A DNA stretch of 51,863 nucleotides, from NCBI GenBank assembly GCA_003554845.1, contig PWHK01000012.1, positions 1 through 51,863 on the forward strand, written 5' to 3'. Position 1 is the first letter of the stretch; each line of letters starts with the position of its first letter. The translations under genes were made by a program, and so were the position numbers. Origin of the DNA: Candidatus Aenigmatarchaeota archaeon (GTDB lineage Archaea > Aenigmatarchaeota > Aenigmatarchaeia > PWEA01). Below are positions 29,685 to 38,254 of the stretch, one piece after another. The notes under the pieces are model-generated. The model ran no database searches and was not told the DNA's origin. It saw only the letters and a list, made by a program, of their open reading frames with translations.

Positions 29685-30116
29685 TCATTTGACCTCTATG
29701 TCTCTTTCCTTCTTCTTTTTTCCTGCCTTCTTTGGTATAATGACCTTCAAAACACCCTCCTCCATCTTTGCACTGGCATCGTCTGACTTAACTTTTTCAG
29801 GAAGTGTAATCTTTCTCTTCATCCCTGTTTTGCTTCTTTCCTGTCTGTAGTAGTTTTCACCGGATTCTTCTTTTTTATCTTCTTCCTGACAGGAAATCAT
29901 AATCTGATTATCCCTGACCTTGACAACGACATTGTCCTTGTCTACTCCTGGCAAATCAGCTTCGACGATCAAGTTGCCGTTGTCCTCTCTTATATCCACC
30001 GGAAAGCCTCTGAGTGCACCAGCGGCCCTTGGTCCTCTCTGCCAGAAGTTTTTCATCAGTTTGTTCATTCTTTCTTGCATGTCCTCAAGTTCATCAAATG
30101 GATCTTTCATGGGCAT
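29685..30116 (-). CDS. hsp20: Hsp20/alpha-crystallin small heat shock protein
   Basis: VDIREDNGNLIVEADLPGVDKDNVVVKVRDNQIMISCQEE...YRQERSKTGMKRKITLPEKVKSDDASAKMEEGVLKVIIPKK; SD GAGAGGTGAT upstream. Confidence 0.96.
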   Translation of the reverse strand: MPMKDPFDELEDMQERMNKLMKNFWQRGPRAAGALRGFPVDIREDNGNLIVEADLPGVDKDNVVVKVRDNQIMISCQEEDKKEESGENYYRQERSKTGMKRKITLPEKVKSDDASAKMEEGVLKVIIPKKAGKKKKERDIEVK

Positions 30117-30193
30117 AATATCACCTCTCAAAAATATTTTGGTTTTGTGTGTATATACATTAAACTGAAAGAATTTAAACTTTATCCAACACC

Positions 30194-30688
30194 CTACCTG
30201 ACCCTGATCCAGTAGTAGACAAAAGCTACTATTGCTAGGATAAAAAAGACGGACGCAGCAATTAAATGTATTCCGCCCCCAGAAGACTCCACCACAACCT
30301 CTGTGGCTTCTGCACCCATGATTTGATCTTCCTGTGGAATCTCCGGTGTTCTGAGATATTCCAAGAGCTGGTGAATACCAAGAACTCCGGTAATACCTGA
30401 AGTAGCAAAGAGAAGTATCTTTTGAACCCTGTTCCCAACAAGGTTCTTACCCTTCTTTGTTAGTTCATAGTACACCCATTTTCTACCTTCCCTATCAAGC
30501 TTATTGATAAATCCAGCATTCTTGAGCTTCTTGAGGTGTTCATGAACGGTGGATTTAGAAAGATCAAGCTCTCTGGAGAGCTCTGTAACTGTCATGTTTC
30601 TTCTATTCAGATACTTTAATATTTCCTTCCTTGTTTCAGATGATACAACCTCTATTGTATTACCGTCCATCTCAAGTTTATTTGGCAT
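30194..30688 (-). CDS. Winged-helix (ArsR-like) transcriptional regulator with C-terminal TM segments
   Basis: SSETRKEILKYLNRRNMTVTELSRELDLSKSTVHEHLKKLKNAGFINKLDREGRKWVYYELTKKGKNL..., then two hydrophobic stretches. Confidence 0.85.
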   Translation of the reverse strand: MPNKLEMDGNTIEVVSSETRKEILKYLNRRNMTVTELSRELDLSKSTVHEHLKKLKNAGFINKLDREGRKWVYYELTKKGKNLVGNRVQKILLFATSGITGVLGIHQLLEYLRTPEIPQEDQIMGAEATEVVVESSGGGIHLIAASVFFILAIVAFVYYWIRVR

Positions 30689-30796
30689 AAAAACAAGAGA
30701 TATTTCTATTCTTATAAATATTTTCAGAACGTTCGGTCATCGGCGAACAAAATCACAACTGTTATAAAACAGATAAAACAAAAATGAATTGATACA

Positions 30797-31273
30797 ATGG
30801 AATTACAAAAAACAGCAGGATTACTTGCATTTTTACTGGTTTCAGCAGTCCTTTTGAGTTTTGTAAATGCAGAGACACCCCAAACAACAGAAGGTATCCC
30901 GATGGAAATAGACACACTAAGCAGTGACTGCATGTCAACAAGAGAAGAAGGAGTTCAAAGGACGGAAAAGATCGAAAACGGTACAAGAATTGAAGGCGTA
31001 TTCCAGACGCCGAACCCATGTCATACAATCAACGTCTCAACAGTTCAACAAAACGAAGATACCTATACCATAGACCTTGTAGCAGAGCCCCAGGAAGGAA
31101 TATGTGTCCAGTGTGTGGGATCAATAACCTACGAAATCATTCTGGAAGACGATGAACCAGACAAGGTAATAATCCTACATGACGGAGAAAAGGTCGACGT
31201 AGTTGAATTCAATCCAGGAGAAAGTAGAAGTATAATTGGTATGTTGATAGACTGGCTAGGATTCCTCTTTTAG
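30797..31273 (+). CDS. Secreted protein with signal peptide
   Basis: MELQKTAGLLAFLLVSAVLLSFVNAETPQT... N-terminal hydrophobic signal; CVQC motif. Confidence 0.7.
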   Translation: MELQKTAGLLAFLLVSAVLLSFVNAETPQTTEGIPMEIDTLSSDCMSTREEGVQRTEKIENGTRIEGVFQTPNPCHTINVSTVQQNEDTYTIDLVAEPQEGICVQCVGSITYEIILEDDEPDKVIILHDGEKVDVVEFNPGESRSIIGMLIDWLGFLF

Positions 31274-31288
31274 GCTAAAGAGAGGAAT
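31260..31288. terminator. Inverted repeat spanning the stop codon, followed by a T-rich tract
   Basis: GATTCCTCTTT-taggct-AAAGAGAGGAATC then ATCCTTCTTTTTT; the TAG stop of the 30797 gene lies at the loop. Confidence 0.55.
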
Positions 31289-31303
31289 CATCCTTCTTTT
31301 TTA

Positions 31304-31567
31304 TCATTCTTCTGTTGCATAGACCAGAAACTTTCCCTCTGGAGGCTTCTTTATTTCAAGCTTCAAGTCTTTGATAAGCCTATAGTACCTTCTTCTCCCG
31401 CTTCTGTAACTGTCAACCAAGCCATCGCCTTCAAGCCTATCGAGATGATGCTTCACTCTCTTGCCATCCATCTTTGTCAGGTCCATGATCTGAGAGACGT
31501 ACTTATCACCACTGGTAAGATGTTTCAGAATCTCCAGTCTCTTTCTCGAACCGATGAGTTCCAACAT
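31304..31567 (-). CDS. ArsR-like winged-helix regulator
   Basis: MLELIGSRKRLEILKHLTSGDKYVSQIMDLTKMDGKRVKHHLDRLEGDGLVDSYRSGRRRYYRLI. Confidence 0.85.
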   Translation of the reverse strand: MLELIGSRKRLEILKHLTSGDKYVSQIMDLTKMDGKRVKHHLDRLEGDGLVDSYRSGRRRYYRLIKDLKLEIKKPPEGKFLVYATEE

Positions 31568-31630
31568 ATATGTATATAATTACTAAAAATATTTATATAT
31601 CTTTTTTATGAACAGATGAACGGTGATAAG

Positions 31631-31909
31631 ATGGAAATTACAACAGACAGACCAGAAGGAAGAAAGACTGTAGAAGGCAACTTCAGCAAAGAATTCCACA
31701 TGAACAAAAAGGAACTAAGTGAGTTCCTGAGAAAACTGGCAGACGAAATAGAGAAGGGAAATGAACTGGAGATAAAGAGTGACGACTGGGTACTGCCATT
31801 CAAGTTCAGAGACAACATAGAAGTAGAGATAGAAAAGGACAAAAACGAACTTGAGATAGAAATGGAGTTTGAAAAAATGGAGGATGAGGGTAAGCTTTCC
31901 ATAGGCTAA
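31631..31909 (+). CDS. amphi-Trp domain protein
   Basis: FSKEFHMNKKELSEFLRKLADEIEKGNELEIKSDDWVLPFKFRDNIEVEIEKDKNELEIEMEF; SD GGTGAT before ATG 31631. Confidence 0.75.
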   Translation: MEITTDRPEGRKTVEGNFSKEFHMNKKELSEFLRKLADEIEKGNELEIKSDDWVLPFKFRDNIEVEIEKDKNELEIEMEFEKMEDEGKLSIG

Positions 31910-31965
31910 CCCTCCTTCCCCTTCTTTTCTTTAAGATTAAATAAATCCAGATACAAATAGTATAT

Positions 31966-32832
31966 ATGAAACGTCTTTTTGTGCTGTTCACTGTGGTATA
32001 TCTTATAACACTACCTGGAGTTCTGGCTGTAGAGAGCCATGAGGTAGAGTATTCCGTGGAAAATGGAAACGTATTGGTAAGGGAAAGTATTGTATCCAAG
32101 GGGGGAGAAGCTTCCTTTTTCGTACCCGATGATTCATATGATATCAGAACATGGTCCGATGGTACGTCTACTTCCTTTACAATCGATAGGCAGAACAACC
32201 GGAGAGTTATTACAGTAGACACGGACAACACAACGGACATAGAACTGGAATACAAAACATCTGAACTTGTTGACCAAGGCAGAACATCCTACTTTGTCCA
32301 TGGATTCAGGGTCAAAGAACCAACTGAAAAAGTAACTATAAGACTTATACTTCCTGAAAAGGCTGTTCTACCACGTCCACTGGACTCTCTGACACCGCCT
32401 GTAAACCCATATCCAGATGAGGTCACCACAACAGGAAGAAGAATGGTCTTTGGATGGGAAGAGGAAGATATGCAACCAGATGACGTTTTTTCTATCTTTG
32501 TTTCATACCAGGAAGATAGTTTCAACTGGATCTATCTCCTACCTTTGATTGGTTTAGTTGCATTGACAGGATTTTTCTTATACAGCAGAAAGAAAAAAAT
32601 AGAAGCAGTTAAGAAACGTTTTCCACATCTCCTGGAAAAGGAAAAGGTGGTCGTGGAAGAACTGGCGAAGGCGGATGAGAATACATTATGGCAGAACCAG
32701 CTACAACATAGGACCGGTTTCACCAAGTCCAAGCTAAGCCGCACACTCCGTAAAATGGAGGAGAGAAATATTATTGAAAAGATACCTCATGGGACATCAA
32801 ATAAGGTAAGGCTCGTCGTTGAAGAAGATTAA
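31966..32832 (+). CDS. Membrane-anchored winged-helix regulator with extracytoplasmic sensor domain
   Basis: Signal peptide, beta-rich ectodomain, TM IYLLPLIGLVALTGFFLYS, cytoplasmic wHTH VVVEELAKADENTLWQNQLQHRTGFTKSKLSRTLRKMEERNIIEKIPHGTSNKVRLV. Confidence 0.85.
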   Translation: MKRLFVLFTVVYLITLPGVLAVESHEVEYSVENGNVLVRESIVSKGGEASFFVPDDSYDIRTWSDGTSTSFTIDRQNNRRVITVDTDNTTDIELEYKTSELVDQGRTSYFVHGFRVKEPTEKVTIRLILPEKAVLPRPLDSLTPPVNPYPDEVTTTGRRMVFGWEEEDMQPDDVFSIFVSYQEDSFNWIYLLPLIGLVALTGFFLYSRKKKIEAVKKRFPHLLEKEKVVVEELAKADENTLWQNQLQHRTGFTKSKLSRTLRKMEERNIIEKIPHGTSNKVRLVVEED

Positions 32833-32920
32833 ATTCTGTTTGTTGCATCTTGTTGCAATCTGTTTCGGGTAAGCTTCAAGGGGTAACAGAACTATTATTA
32901 GGAAAAAGGAGGTGTTAAAT

Positions 32921-33673
32921 ATGAAAAAACTGATCCAAATTTTTGCCTTCGTAGTAGCATCGCTTGTCCTATTCACTCCGCTAGCATCGGCACAGCGACC
33001 TCTACCCAATCCAGGAATAACACCAGACAGTCCCTTCTACTTTGTAGAAACATTCATGGACAGGTTCAGACAACCTGAAAGGGTAGCCGATAGAAAAGCT
33101 GCAGAGATGATAGCCATGGCAGAGAAAAACAACGTCGAAGCCCTCCAAAGGGCCGAAGAACATTACAACAGAGCCATGGAAAGAGCTGAACAGAGAGCAG
33201 GTGACGATGCCAACATGAACGAAGAAAGAGCAAGGCAGACCAGTAACCACATGGTTCATCTTTTAAACGCCAGTGAAAGAGTTCCTGAGCAGGCAAGAGA
33301 AGGAATACAGAGGGCTATGGAGAACAGTGCTCATGCAAGAGAAAGAGCCATCGAAGGAATCAACAGAACCGACCCAGAAAGAGCAAGAGGTGTGGCTGAA
33401 AGCACATTAGAAGAGGTCATTGAAAACACGTCTGAACAGGCAAGAGAAGGTCTTGAGAGAGCACTGGAAAACGTAAGGAAGGAAAGAGGTCCTGATCACA
33501 TCAATCCACCAGTGAACATAACGGAAAGAGGTCCCGATGGAGAAATTCCAGGTGGCCCCGAAGACAGAAACGGAAGAGAAGGACAGGAAAACGTGACAGA
33601 AGAAGTAAACAACGGTCAGAACGATGAAACAGAGAACAGAGAAGAAAACACTGGAGAAGTTCCGCCTGTTTAA
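32921..33673 (+). CDS. Secreted DUF5667-like helical protein
   Basis: Signal peptide; PNPGITPDSPFYFVETFMDRFR...ADRKAAEMIAMAEKNNVEALQRAEEHYNRAMERAEQRA; SD AGGAGGTG upstream of ATG 32921. Confidence 0.8.
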   Translation: MKKLIQIFAFVVASLVLFTPLASAQRPLPNPGITPDSPFYFVETFMDRFRQPERVADRKAAEMIAMAEKNNVEALQRAEEHYNRAMERAEQRAGDDANMNEERARQTSNHMVHLLNASERVPEQAREGIQRAMENSAHARERAIEGINRTDPERARGVAESTLEEVIENTSEQAREGLERALENVRKERGPDHINPPVNITERGPDGEIPGGPEDRNGREGQENVTEEVNNGQNDETENREENTGEVPPV

Positions 33674-33681
33674 GGGCGGAA
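33660..33681 (+). terminator. Terminator-like hairpin with the stop codon in the loop
   Basis: TTCCGCC-tgtttaag-GGCGGAA followed by AACTCCCCTTTTATTTTC at the end of the DUF5667-like gene. Confidence 0.6.
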
Positions 33682-33735
33682 AACTCCCCTTTTATTTTCT
33701 ATAGATTTTTAAGCAACAGGAACATACATTTCCCA

Positions 33736-34620
33736 ATGAGAATAGGCTATCCATGTATAAATCTTTCCCTCGACTGCAGAGCAAGCCGTACATTCAGGCT
33801 TGATTCTTACTCAGAGAAAAGGATGAAAAGAACTATTGAAGGTAACCTCGACTGTCTTGAAAAGATAATAGACTACAATATAGAAAACGATATGCTTTTC
33901 CTGAGGATAACTTCGGATCTTATACCATTTGCCTCCCATGAAATATGTGATTTCAACTGGAGGGACCATTTCTCATCCAGATTCAAGGAGATAGGAAAAA
34001 GGCTAAGGGAAAATAGATTCAGGGTAACCATGCATCCCGGACAGTACACAGTTCTAAACTCTGAAAAAGAAGATGTTTATAGAAGATCGTTAAAAGATCT
34101 GGAATACCACACAGATGTCCTGGATCTTATGAACCTTGACAGAACTGCCAAGGTAAACATACATGTGGGAGGAGTATACGGAAACAAGGAAAAAAGTAAG
34201 GAAAGATTCATAGAGAGATACAGGAATCTTCCTGGAAAAATAAAGAAAAGGCTTGTCGTTGAAAACGACGAAAAATCATACAACATCAAGGACTGTTTGG
34301 ATATATCAAAAACGACAGGTATACCTGTAACCTTCGATAATCTGCACCATAAAATAAACGGATCAGGAGACACCATCGAAGAGGCAATAGAAAAAATATC
34401 CAGGACTTGGAACAAGGAGGATGGACCACCTGTGATCCACTACAGTTCACAGCTCCAGGATAAAAGGCCCGGTAGGCATGCAGATACTATAGATATGGAT
34501 GGCTTCGGATTGTTCTTCGAGAAAATAAAAAACTACGACTTCGATCTCATCCTCGAGATAAAGGACAAAGAAAAAAGTGTAAAGAAGGTAATCAATAGTT
34601 TTCTCACACAACAGAAATAA
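33736..34620 (+). CDS. uvsE: UV damage endonuclease UvsE/UVDE
   Basis: MRIGYPCINLSLDCRASRTFRL, NMLFLRITSDLIPFASHE-like region, RVTMHPGQYTVLNS, NIHVGGVYGNKE, VVENDEKSYNIKDCLDISKTTGIPVTFDNLHHKIN. Confidence 0.95.
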   Translation: MRIGYPCINLSLDCRASRTFRLDSYSEKRMKRTIEGNLDCLEKIIDYNIENDMLFLRITSDLIPFASHEICDFNWRDHFSSRFKEIGKRLRENRFRVTMHPGQYTVLNSEKEDVYRRSLKDLEYHTDVLDLMNLDRTAKVNIHVGGVYGNKEKSKERFIERYRNLPGKIKKRLVVENDEKSYNIKDCLDISKTTGIPVTFDNLHHKINGSGDTIEEAIEKISRTWNKEDGPPVIHYSSQLQDKRPGRHADTIDMDGFGLFFEKIKNYDFDLILEIKDKEKSVKKVINSFLTQQK

Positions 34621-34635
34621 ACAAAAGGTCCTCCT

Positions 34636-35163
34636 TCACATCCTATAGATAGATAAATCCAGCCAAAACTCGTCCCAGTTTTCGTCGTACGCCTTCTGTC
34701 TTTTCAGGTCTTCCTTATAGAAACCGTTTGCAAACTCATATATGTCTGACTTCTCATCAGAATCCAAGACACGTAACCTATCCAGTTCACCATCGACCTC
34801 ATCGACAACCACTTCCTTCCCATCGAAGGTTATATGCTTTGCACTTTTAAGCAGTTTTACAAAGCTCTTTGGCTGACCTTTCTCTATTTTACTACTCATC
34901 ACACCGTCCCTAAATGAGTCCATGTCCCTGTAAATCCCTATTTTTAAACCGTCCTCAATGTAAACCGAATCTTTCTGTGACCTCCCAATAAAATGCAGAG
35001 AACTGGAAAATGACTGTTCTGATCTGTAGTTTATCATCAGGTCTCCGTCTACGTACTTTGATTCCAAAAAGCCACTGTTTTTCTTCCACTCTTCTATATC
35101 ATCAGAGGACGTTGGCTTAAGACCCTGTGTCTTACTGATTCTATCCAGTAAAATGCCTTTCAT
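34636..35163 (-). CDS. Hypothetical protein, paralog of the adjacent gene
   Basis: C-terminus FYKEDLKRQKAYDENWDEFWLDLSIYRM resembles IYRGLRKEGAYDQKWNEFSLEYPI in the 35210-35641 gene. Confidence 0.7.
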   Translation of the reverse strand: MKGILLDRISKTQGLKPTSSDDIEEWKKNSGFLESKYVDGDLMINYRSEQSFSSSLHFIGRSQKDSVYIEDGLKIGIYRDMDSFRDGVMSSKIEKGQPKSFVKLLKSAKHITFDGKEVVVDEVDGELDRLRVLDSDEKSDIYEFANGFYKEDLKRQKAYDENWDEFWLDLSIYRM

Positions 35164-35209
35164 AATATATCAGACACAGCGCAACTATTTAAACAGGTGT
35201 TTAATCCAT

Positions 35210-35641
35210 TCAGATAGGGTATTCAAGGGAAAACTCGTTCCACTTTTGATCATATGCCCCCTCCTTTCTCAGCCCACGATAGATTTTTCTTGCTAAACTA
35301 TCCAGATCAATATCCACAACAGAACCATCTACCTCCACTCTGTAACCATCATCTACCGCTTCTTTAAGCCCAAGGCTTCTTCCGTGTAGGTTCACTGCTT
35401 CTGCATATTTTATAAGGTCCACCAGTCTACTTGGATCACCTTTACGTATTGGAGATCCTTCATCTGGAACGATTGACGTATTCATCTCGGTGTATGAAAC
35501 CCCATGGCTGTCTTCATTAAACCTCAAAACCAGTCTTCCTCCAGTGTAACCACCACCCAAAAAACTATCTATACAGTCCTTCCAGTCCTGTATCTTTTCA
35601 TCTAAATCTTCTTCGTAGCCGGGAACAAAGGACTCGGACAT
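35210..35641 (-). CDS. Hypothetical protein, paralog of the 34636-35163 gene
   Basis: Shared 'IxKGxPxxxVxLxKxAxxxxxxG' and terminal 'AYDxxWxEFxL' blocks. Confidence 0.7.
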   Translation of the reverse strand: MSESFVPGYEEDLDEKIQDWKDCIDSFLGGGYTGGRLVLRFNEDSHGVSYTEMNTSIVPDEGSPIRKGDPSRLVDLIKYAEAVNLHGRSLGLKEAVDDGYRVEVDGSVVDIDLDSLARKIYRGLRKEGAYDQKWNEFSLEYPI

Positions 35642-35724
35642 ATTTACACCATATATCCAAAGCATTTAAATCTCAAGAGAAAACAACCGGAAAGATTTTT
35701 AACAGGACAAACAAAGAATATTCT

Positions 35725-35922
35725 ATGAAAAACAAAATCGGTGAAATTGCTGGAAAAGTTTATAGGTTTCTCAGAGAAAACGGCGAGTCCAGCCTCAGTG
35801 AAATTACAAAAAACGTCGAAGGAAGCAGATCAAAGGTAAATATGGCAATAGGATGGCTTGCAAGAGAAGACAATCTGAGTTTTGTAGACAAAGGAAACGG
35901 CAAAGGTATAGACCTTAAGTAG
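35725..35922 (+). CDS. Small winged-helix protein (DUF2582-like)
   Basis: 65 aa: IGEIAGKVYRFLRENGESSLSEITKNVEGSRSKVNMAIGWLAREDNLSFVDKG. Confidence 0.75.
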   Translation: MKNKIGEIAGKVYRFLRENGESSLSEITKNVEGSRSKVNMAIGWLAREDNLSFVDKGNGKGIDLK

Positions 35923-35942
35923 AAAAAGTTATTATATCAAGA

Positions 35943-36350
35943 TCATATCCTTCTCAAAAACTTGCCACCGGAAACCAACAGAAACAGGGCTGATAAAAGT
36001 GGGATGATTGTTATCGTTCTAACCAGAGTACCGTGCTGTGTCATAGAAAAGAAACCAGGTCTTCCAAATATACATAGAGATACAAAAATGCCCGCAGAAC
36101 AAAATATAAGAGCCTTCCCTTTGAAATCTCTTTCTCTTATGTAGTCTGATGCTACAAAAAGTGCAAGAAATGAAAACACAAGGCCCATACCCCCCGAAAG
36201 GCTCCATATGGACACATCACGGTATACGATACCAAACCCGAAGTCTATAAACGAAGAAAGAACTCCGAAAAGCGTACCAAGCACTGCATAACCAAACTCC
36301 CTTGATACCACTATAGAACATGGATCGCTTATTCTCTGAAAATGGCCCAT
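35943..36350 (-). CDS. Multi-pass membrane protein
   Basis: Several hydrophobic segments; DUF998-like appearance, not certain. Confidence 0.6.
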   Translation of the reverse strand: MGHFQRISDPCSIVVSREFGYAVLGTLFGVLSSFIDFGFGIVYRDVSIWSLSGGMGLVFSFLALFVASDYIRERDFKGKALIFCSAGIFVSLCIFGRPGFFSMTQHGTLVRTITIIPLLSALFLLVSGGKFLRRI

Positions 36351-36414
36351 AACACAAACCTCTTTAACAATAGTTAGAGGCAAAAATTTATAAGACTACG
36401 CCGAAACACGACTA

Positions 36415-36840
36415 CTAAACTTCTTCCATATAGGCATTGAAGATACCTTCATCAAGATCTTCGTATATGCTTTCTTCTTCTTTTTCCTTCTCGGAATCTA
36501 TTTTATCAAGCACACCGTATATACTATCTCTGTTGATTTCCCAGTAGCTTATCCTCCACGTTTTACCATCATATAGCTTGACCTCCTCGGAATCCGTTCT
36601 AAGTAGATCTACGTCTTCGAGCATGTAAAATATACTTCTCTCCTTTCGCTCCAGAATGTTGTCGATTATACGGTCATTTATGCCAAAAAATCCAAGAACT
36701 GTGTCTGCGGTTTTCTTGAAATCCACAGAATCATCGACCTTGTAACCCTTTTCAGAATTCTTAATCTTGTATTCCATGGCCTTGGCTAGTTCCTCCGACC
36801 TGAGTGTTCTGTTCTGATTATTGCTGTATTTCTTTTTCAT
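36415..36840 (-). CDS. Hypothetical protein
   Basis: 141 aa charged ORF. Confidence 0.65.
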   Translation of the reverse strand: MKKKYSNNQNRTLRSEELAKAMEYKIKNSEKGYKVDDSVDFKKTADTVLGFFGINDRIIDNILERKERSIFYMLEDVDLLRTDSEEVKLYDGKTWRISYWEINRDSIYGVLDKIDSEKEKEEESIYEDLDEGIFNAYMEEV

Positions 36841-36906
36841 GAAGCATTCTAAATTATTTCCAAGATTTAAAAACCTATTGCAAGAAGTTCGGTATAATCT
36901 ACGGAA

Positions 36907-36920
36907 AACCTACCTAGGTT
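36907..36920. promoter_or_regulatory. Perfect dyad upstream of the tspO-like gene
   Basis: AACCTA-CC-TAGGTT immediately upstream of the AT-rich box GATATTTTAAGTA. Confidence 0.4.
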
Positions 36921-36954
36921 AGATATTTTAAGTATCTGTGTTAAATTTAATCAG

Positions 36955-37431
36955 ATGGAATACATAAACCAGATAAAATTTGTACTTTCAATACTTGTTA
37001 GTCTCAGTGCCGGATTTATAGGATCCGTATTTACCTCACAGACGGTAGATACATGGTATACGGGACTTCAACTTCCGTGGTTTGCACCACCTGGCTACGT
37101 TATAAGTGTTATATGGACCGTGCTATACATCCTGATAGGCATATCCCTTTACTCCATAATAACAAAGGATCTTTCGGAAAGAAAGGTGCAGGTGGCCCTG
37201 GTTATATTCGGTATCCAACTTTTCCTCAATGCTATATGGTCCTATCTTTTCTTTGGGCTCATGTCGCCACTATACGGTCTCATGGGAATAGTGGCCCTAT
37301 GGATAGCTATAGCCGCTACAATATACAAGTTCCACAGTATTTCCAGGAGGGCATCTTACCTACTGTACCCGTATATAGTATGGGTAACCATAGCAATGGT
37401 ACTCAACTACTCTATATATATCATGAACTGA
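36955..37431 (+). CDS. tspO: TspO/MBR family protein
   Basis: GFIGSVFTSQTVDTWYTGLQLPWFAPPGYVISVIWTVLYILIGISLY..., LNAIWSYLFFGLMSPLYGLMGI; TspO signature. Confidence 0.95.
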   Translation: MEYINQIKFVLSILVSLSAGFIGSVFTSQTVDTWYTGLQLPWFAPPGYVISVIWTVLYILIGISLYSIITKDLSERKVQVALVIFGIQLFLNAIWSYLFFGLMSPLYGLMGIVALWIAIAATIYKFHSISRRASYLLYPYIVWVTIAMVLNYSIYIMN

Positions 37432-37463
37432 AAGTTATTGAAAAGAGTTTTTTGGGTGGGGGG

Positions 37464-37640
37464 ATGAAAACACCATTTGTATTCGCACTTGTTGCCCTGT
37501 TTAGCTGGTTTTCTAGGCCTTCTTTGCCAAACTGGCTACGAGATTCATACGCCCCGAGTTTGCAATGATCATATCCTACTTCCCAGGTGCGTCTATAGTT
37601 CTGGTCTGGGTTCTGCTCAGAAAAACGGAGATAACACTTC
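37464..37640 (+). pseudogene. Degraded EamA/DMT transporter N-terminal remnant
   Basis: MKTPFVFALVALFSW, then a frame change and TAG, then AFFAKLATRFIRPEFAMIISYFPGASIVLVWVLLRKTEITL in the next frame; running into poly-A with no continuation. Confidence 0.6.
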
Positions 37641-37689
37641 GGATCACAAAAAAGAAGTGTCTTTTAAAAAAAAGAAGAAAATTGGCCTT

Positions 37690-37827
37690 TTACAGCCTCT
37701 CTGAGATGTCTTTGCATCTTCTGTAAGATTCTTTGAGCTCTTTTTCTATTCTGTCACCAAGATGCTTGGTTTCATCCTGGTATTCTTCAAAATCTTCAGC
37801 GTCACTACCTAACATCTCTGTATCCAT
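37690..37827 (-). CDS. Small hypothetical protein
   Basis: 45 aa MDTEMLGSDAEDFEEYQDETKHLGDRIEKELKESYRRCKDISERL; below the ORF-track size cutoff. Confidence 0.6.
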   Translation of the reverse strand: MDTEMLGSDAEDFEEYQDETKHLGDRIEKELKESYRRCKDISERL

Positions 37828-37939
37828 GTAGCCTCCTATACACATAGTATCACAGTTCGTAGTTCAACATCAAAATATTTAAGTCTCGACTCTTTCACCA
37901 GCATAAATAATTATAAACAGAGAAACCAAGTGTTAGGCA

Positions 37940-38143
37940 ATGGCCCACAATAAAAAACTATACAGAACGGAGAAAAACAAGGTACTCGGTGGTGTATGTG
38001 GAGGTCTGGCCGAATACTTTGATGTAGATCCTACACTTGTACGGCTTCTATGGGTCGCCTTTACGCTGGCATTCGGCGGGGGTCTTCTTGCATACATTAT
38101 ATTCTGGATAGTTGTTCCAAAGAAGTCGGATCTCGAGAAGTAG
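37940..38143 (+). CDS. PspC domain protein
   Basis: [56 protein letters not shown]. Confidence 0.96.
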   Translation: MAHNKKLYRTEKNKVLGGVCGGLAEYFDVDPTLVRLLWVAFTLAFGGGLLAYIIFWIVVPKKSDLEK

Positions 38144-38254
38144 GCTTTCTGTAGCCTATATCTTTCTATACAGCTGGTTTACCATCGACAAAGCATCATC
38201 ATAGACGTAGAAACACGGAAATATATTCCCAAACAAACGGAAGCCTAAATAAGT

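Noticed and set aside
37500-37530. TAG in the EamA remnant as pyrrolysine
   Set aside because: TAG is a normal stop in many genes here (e.g. tfb), and the remnant also has an indel and a truncated 3' end, so decay is simpler.
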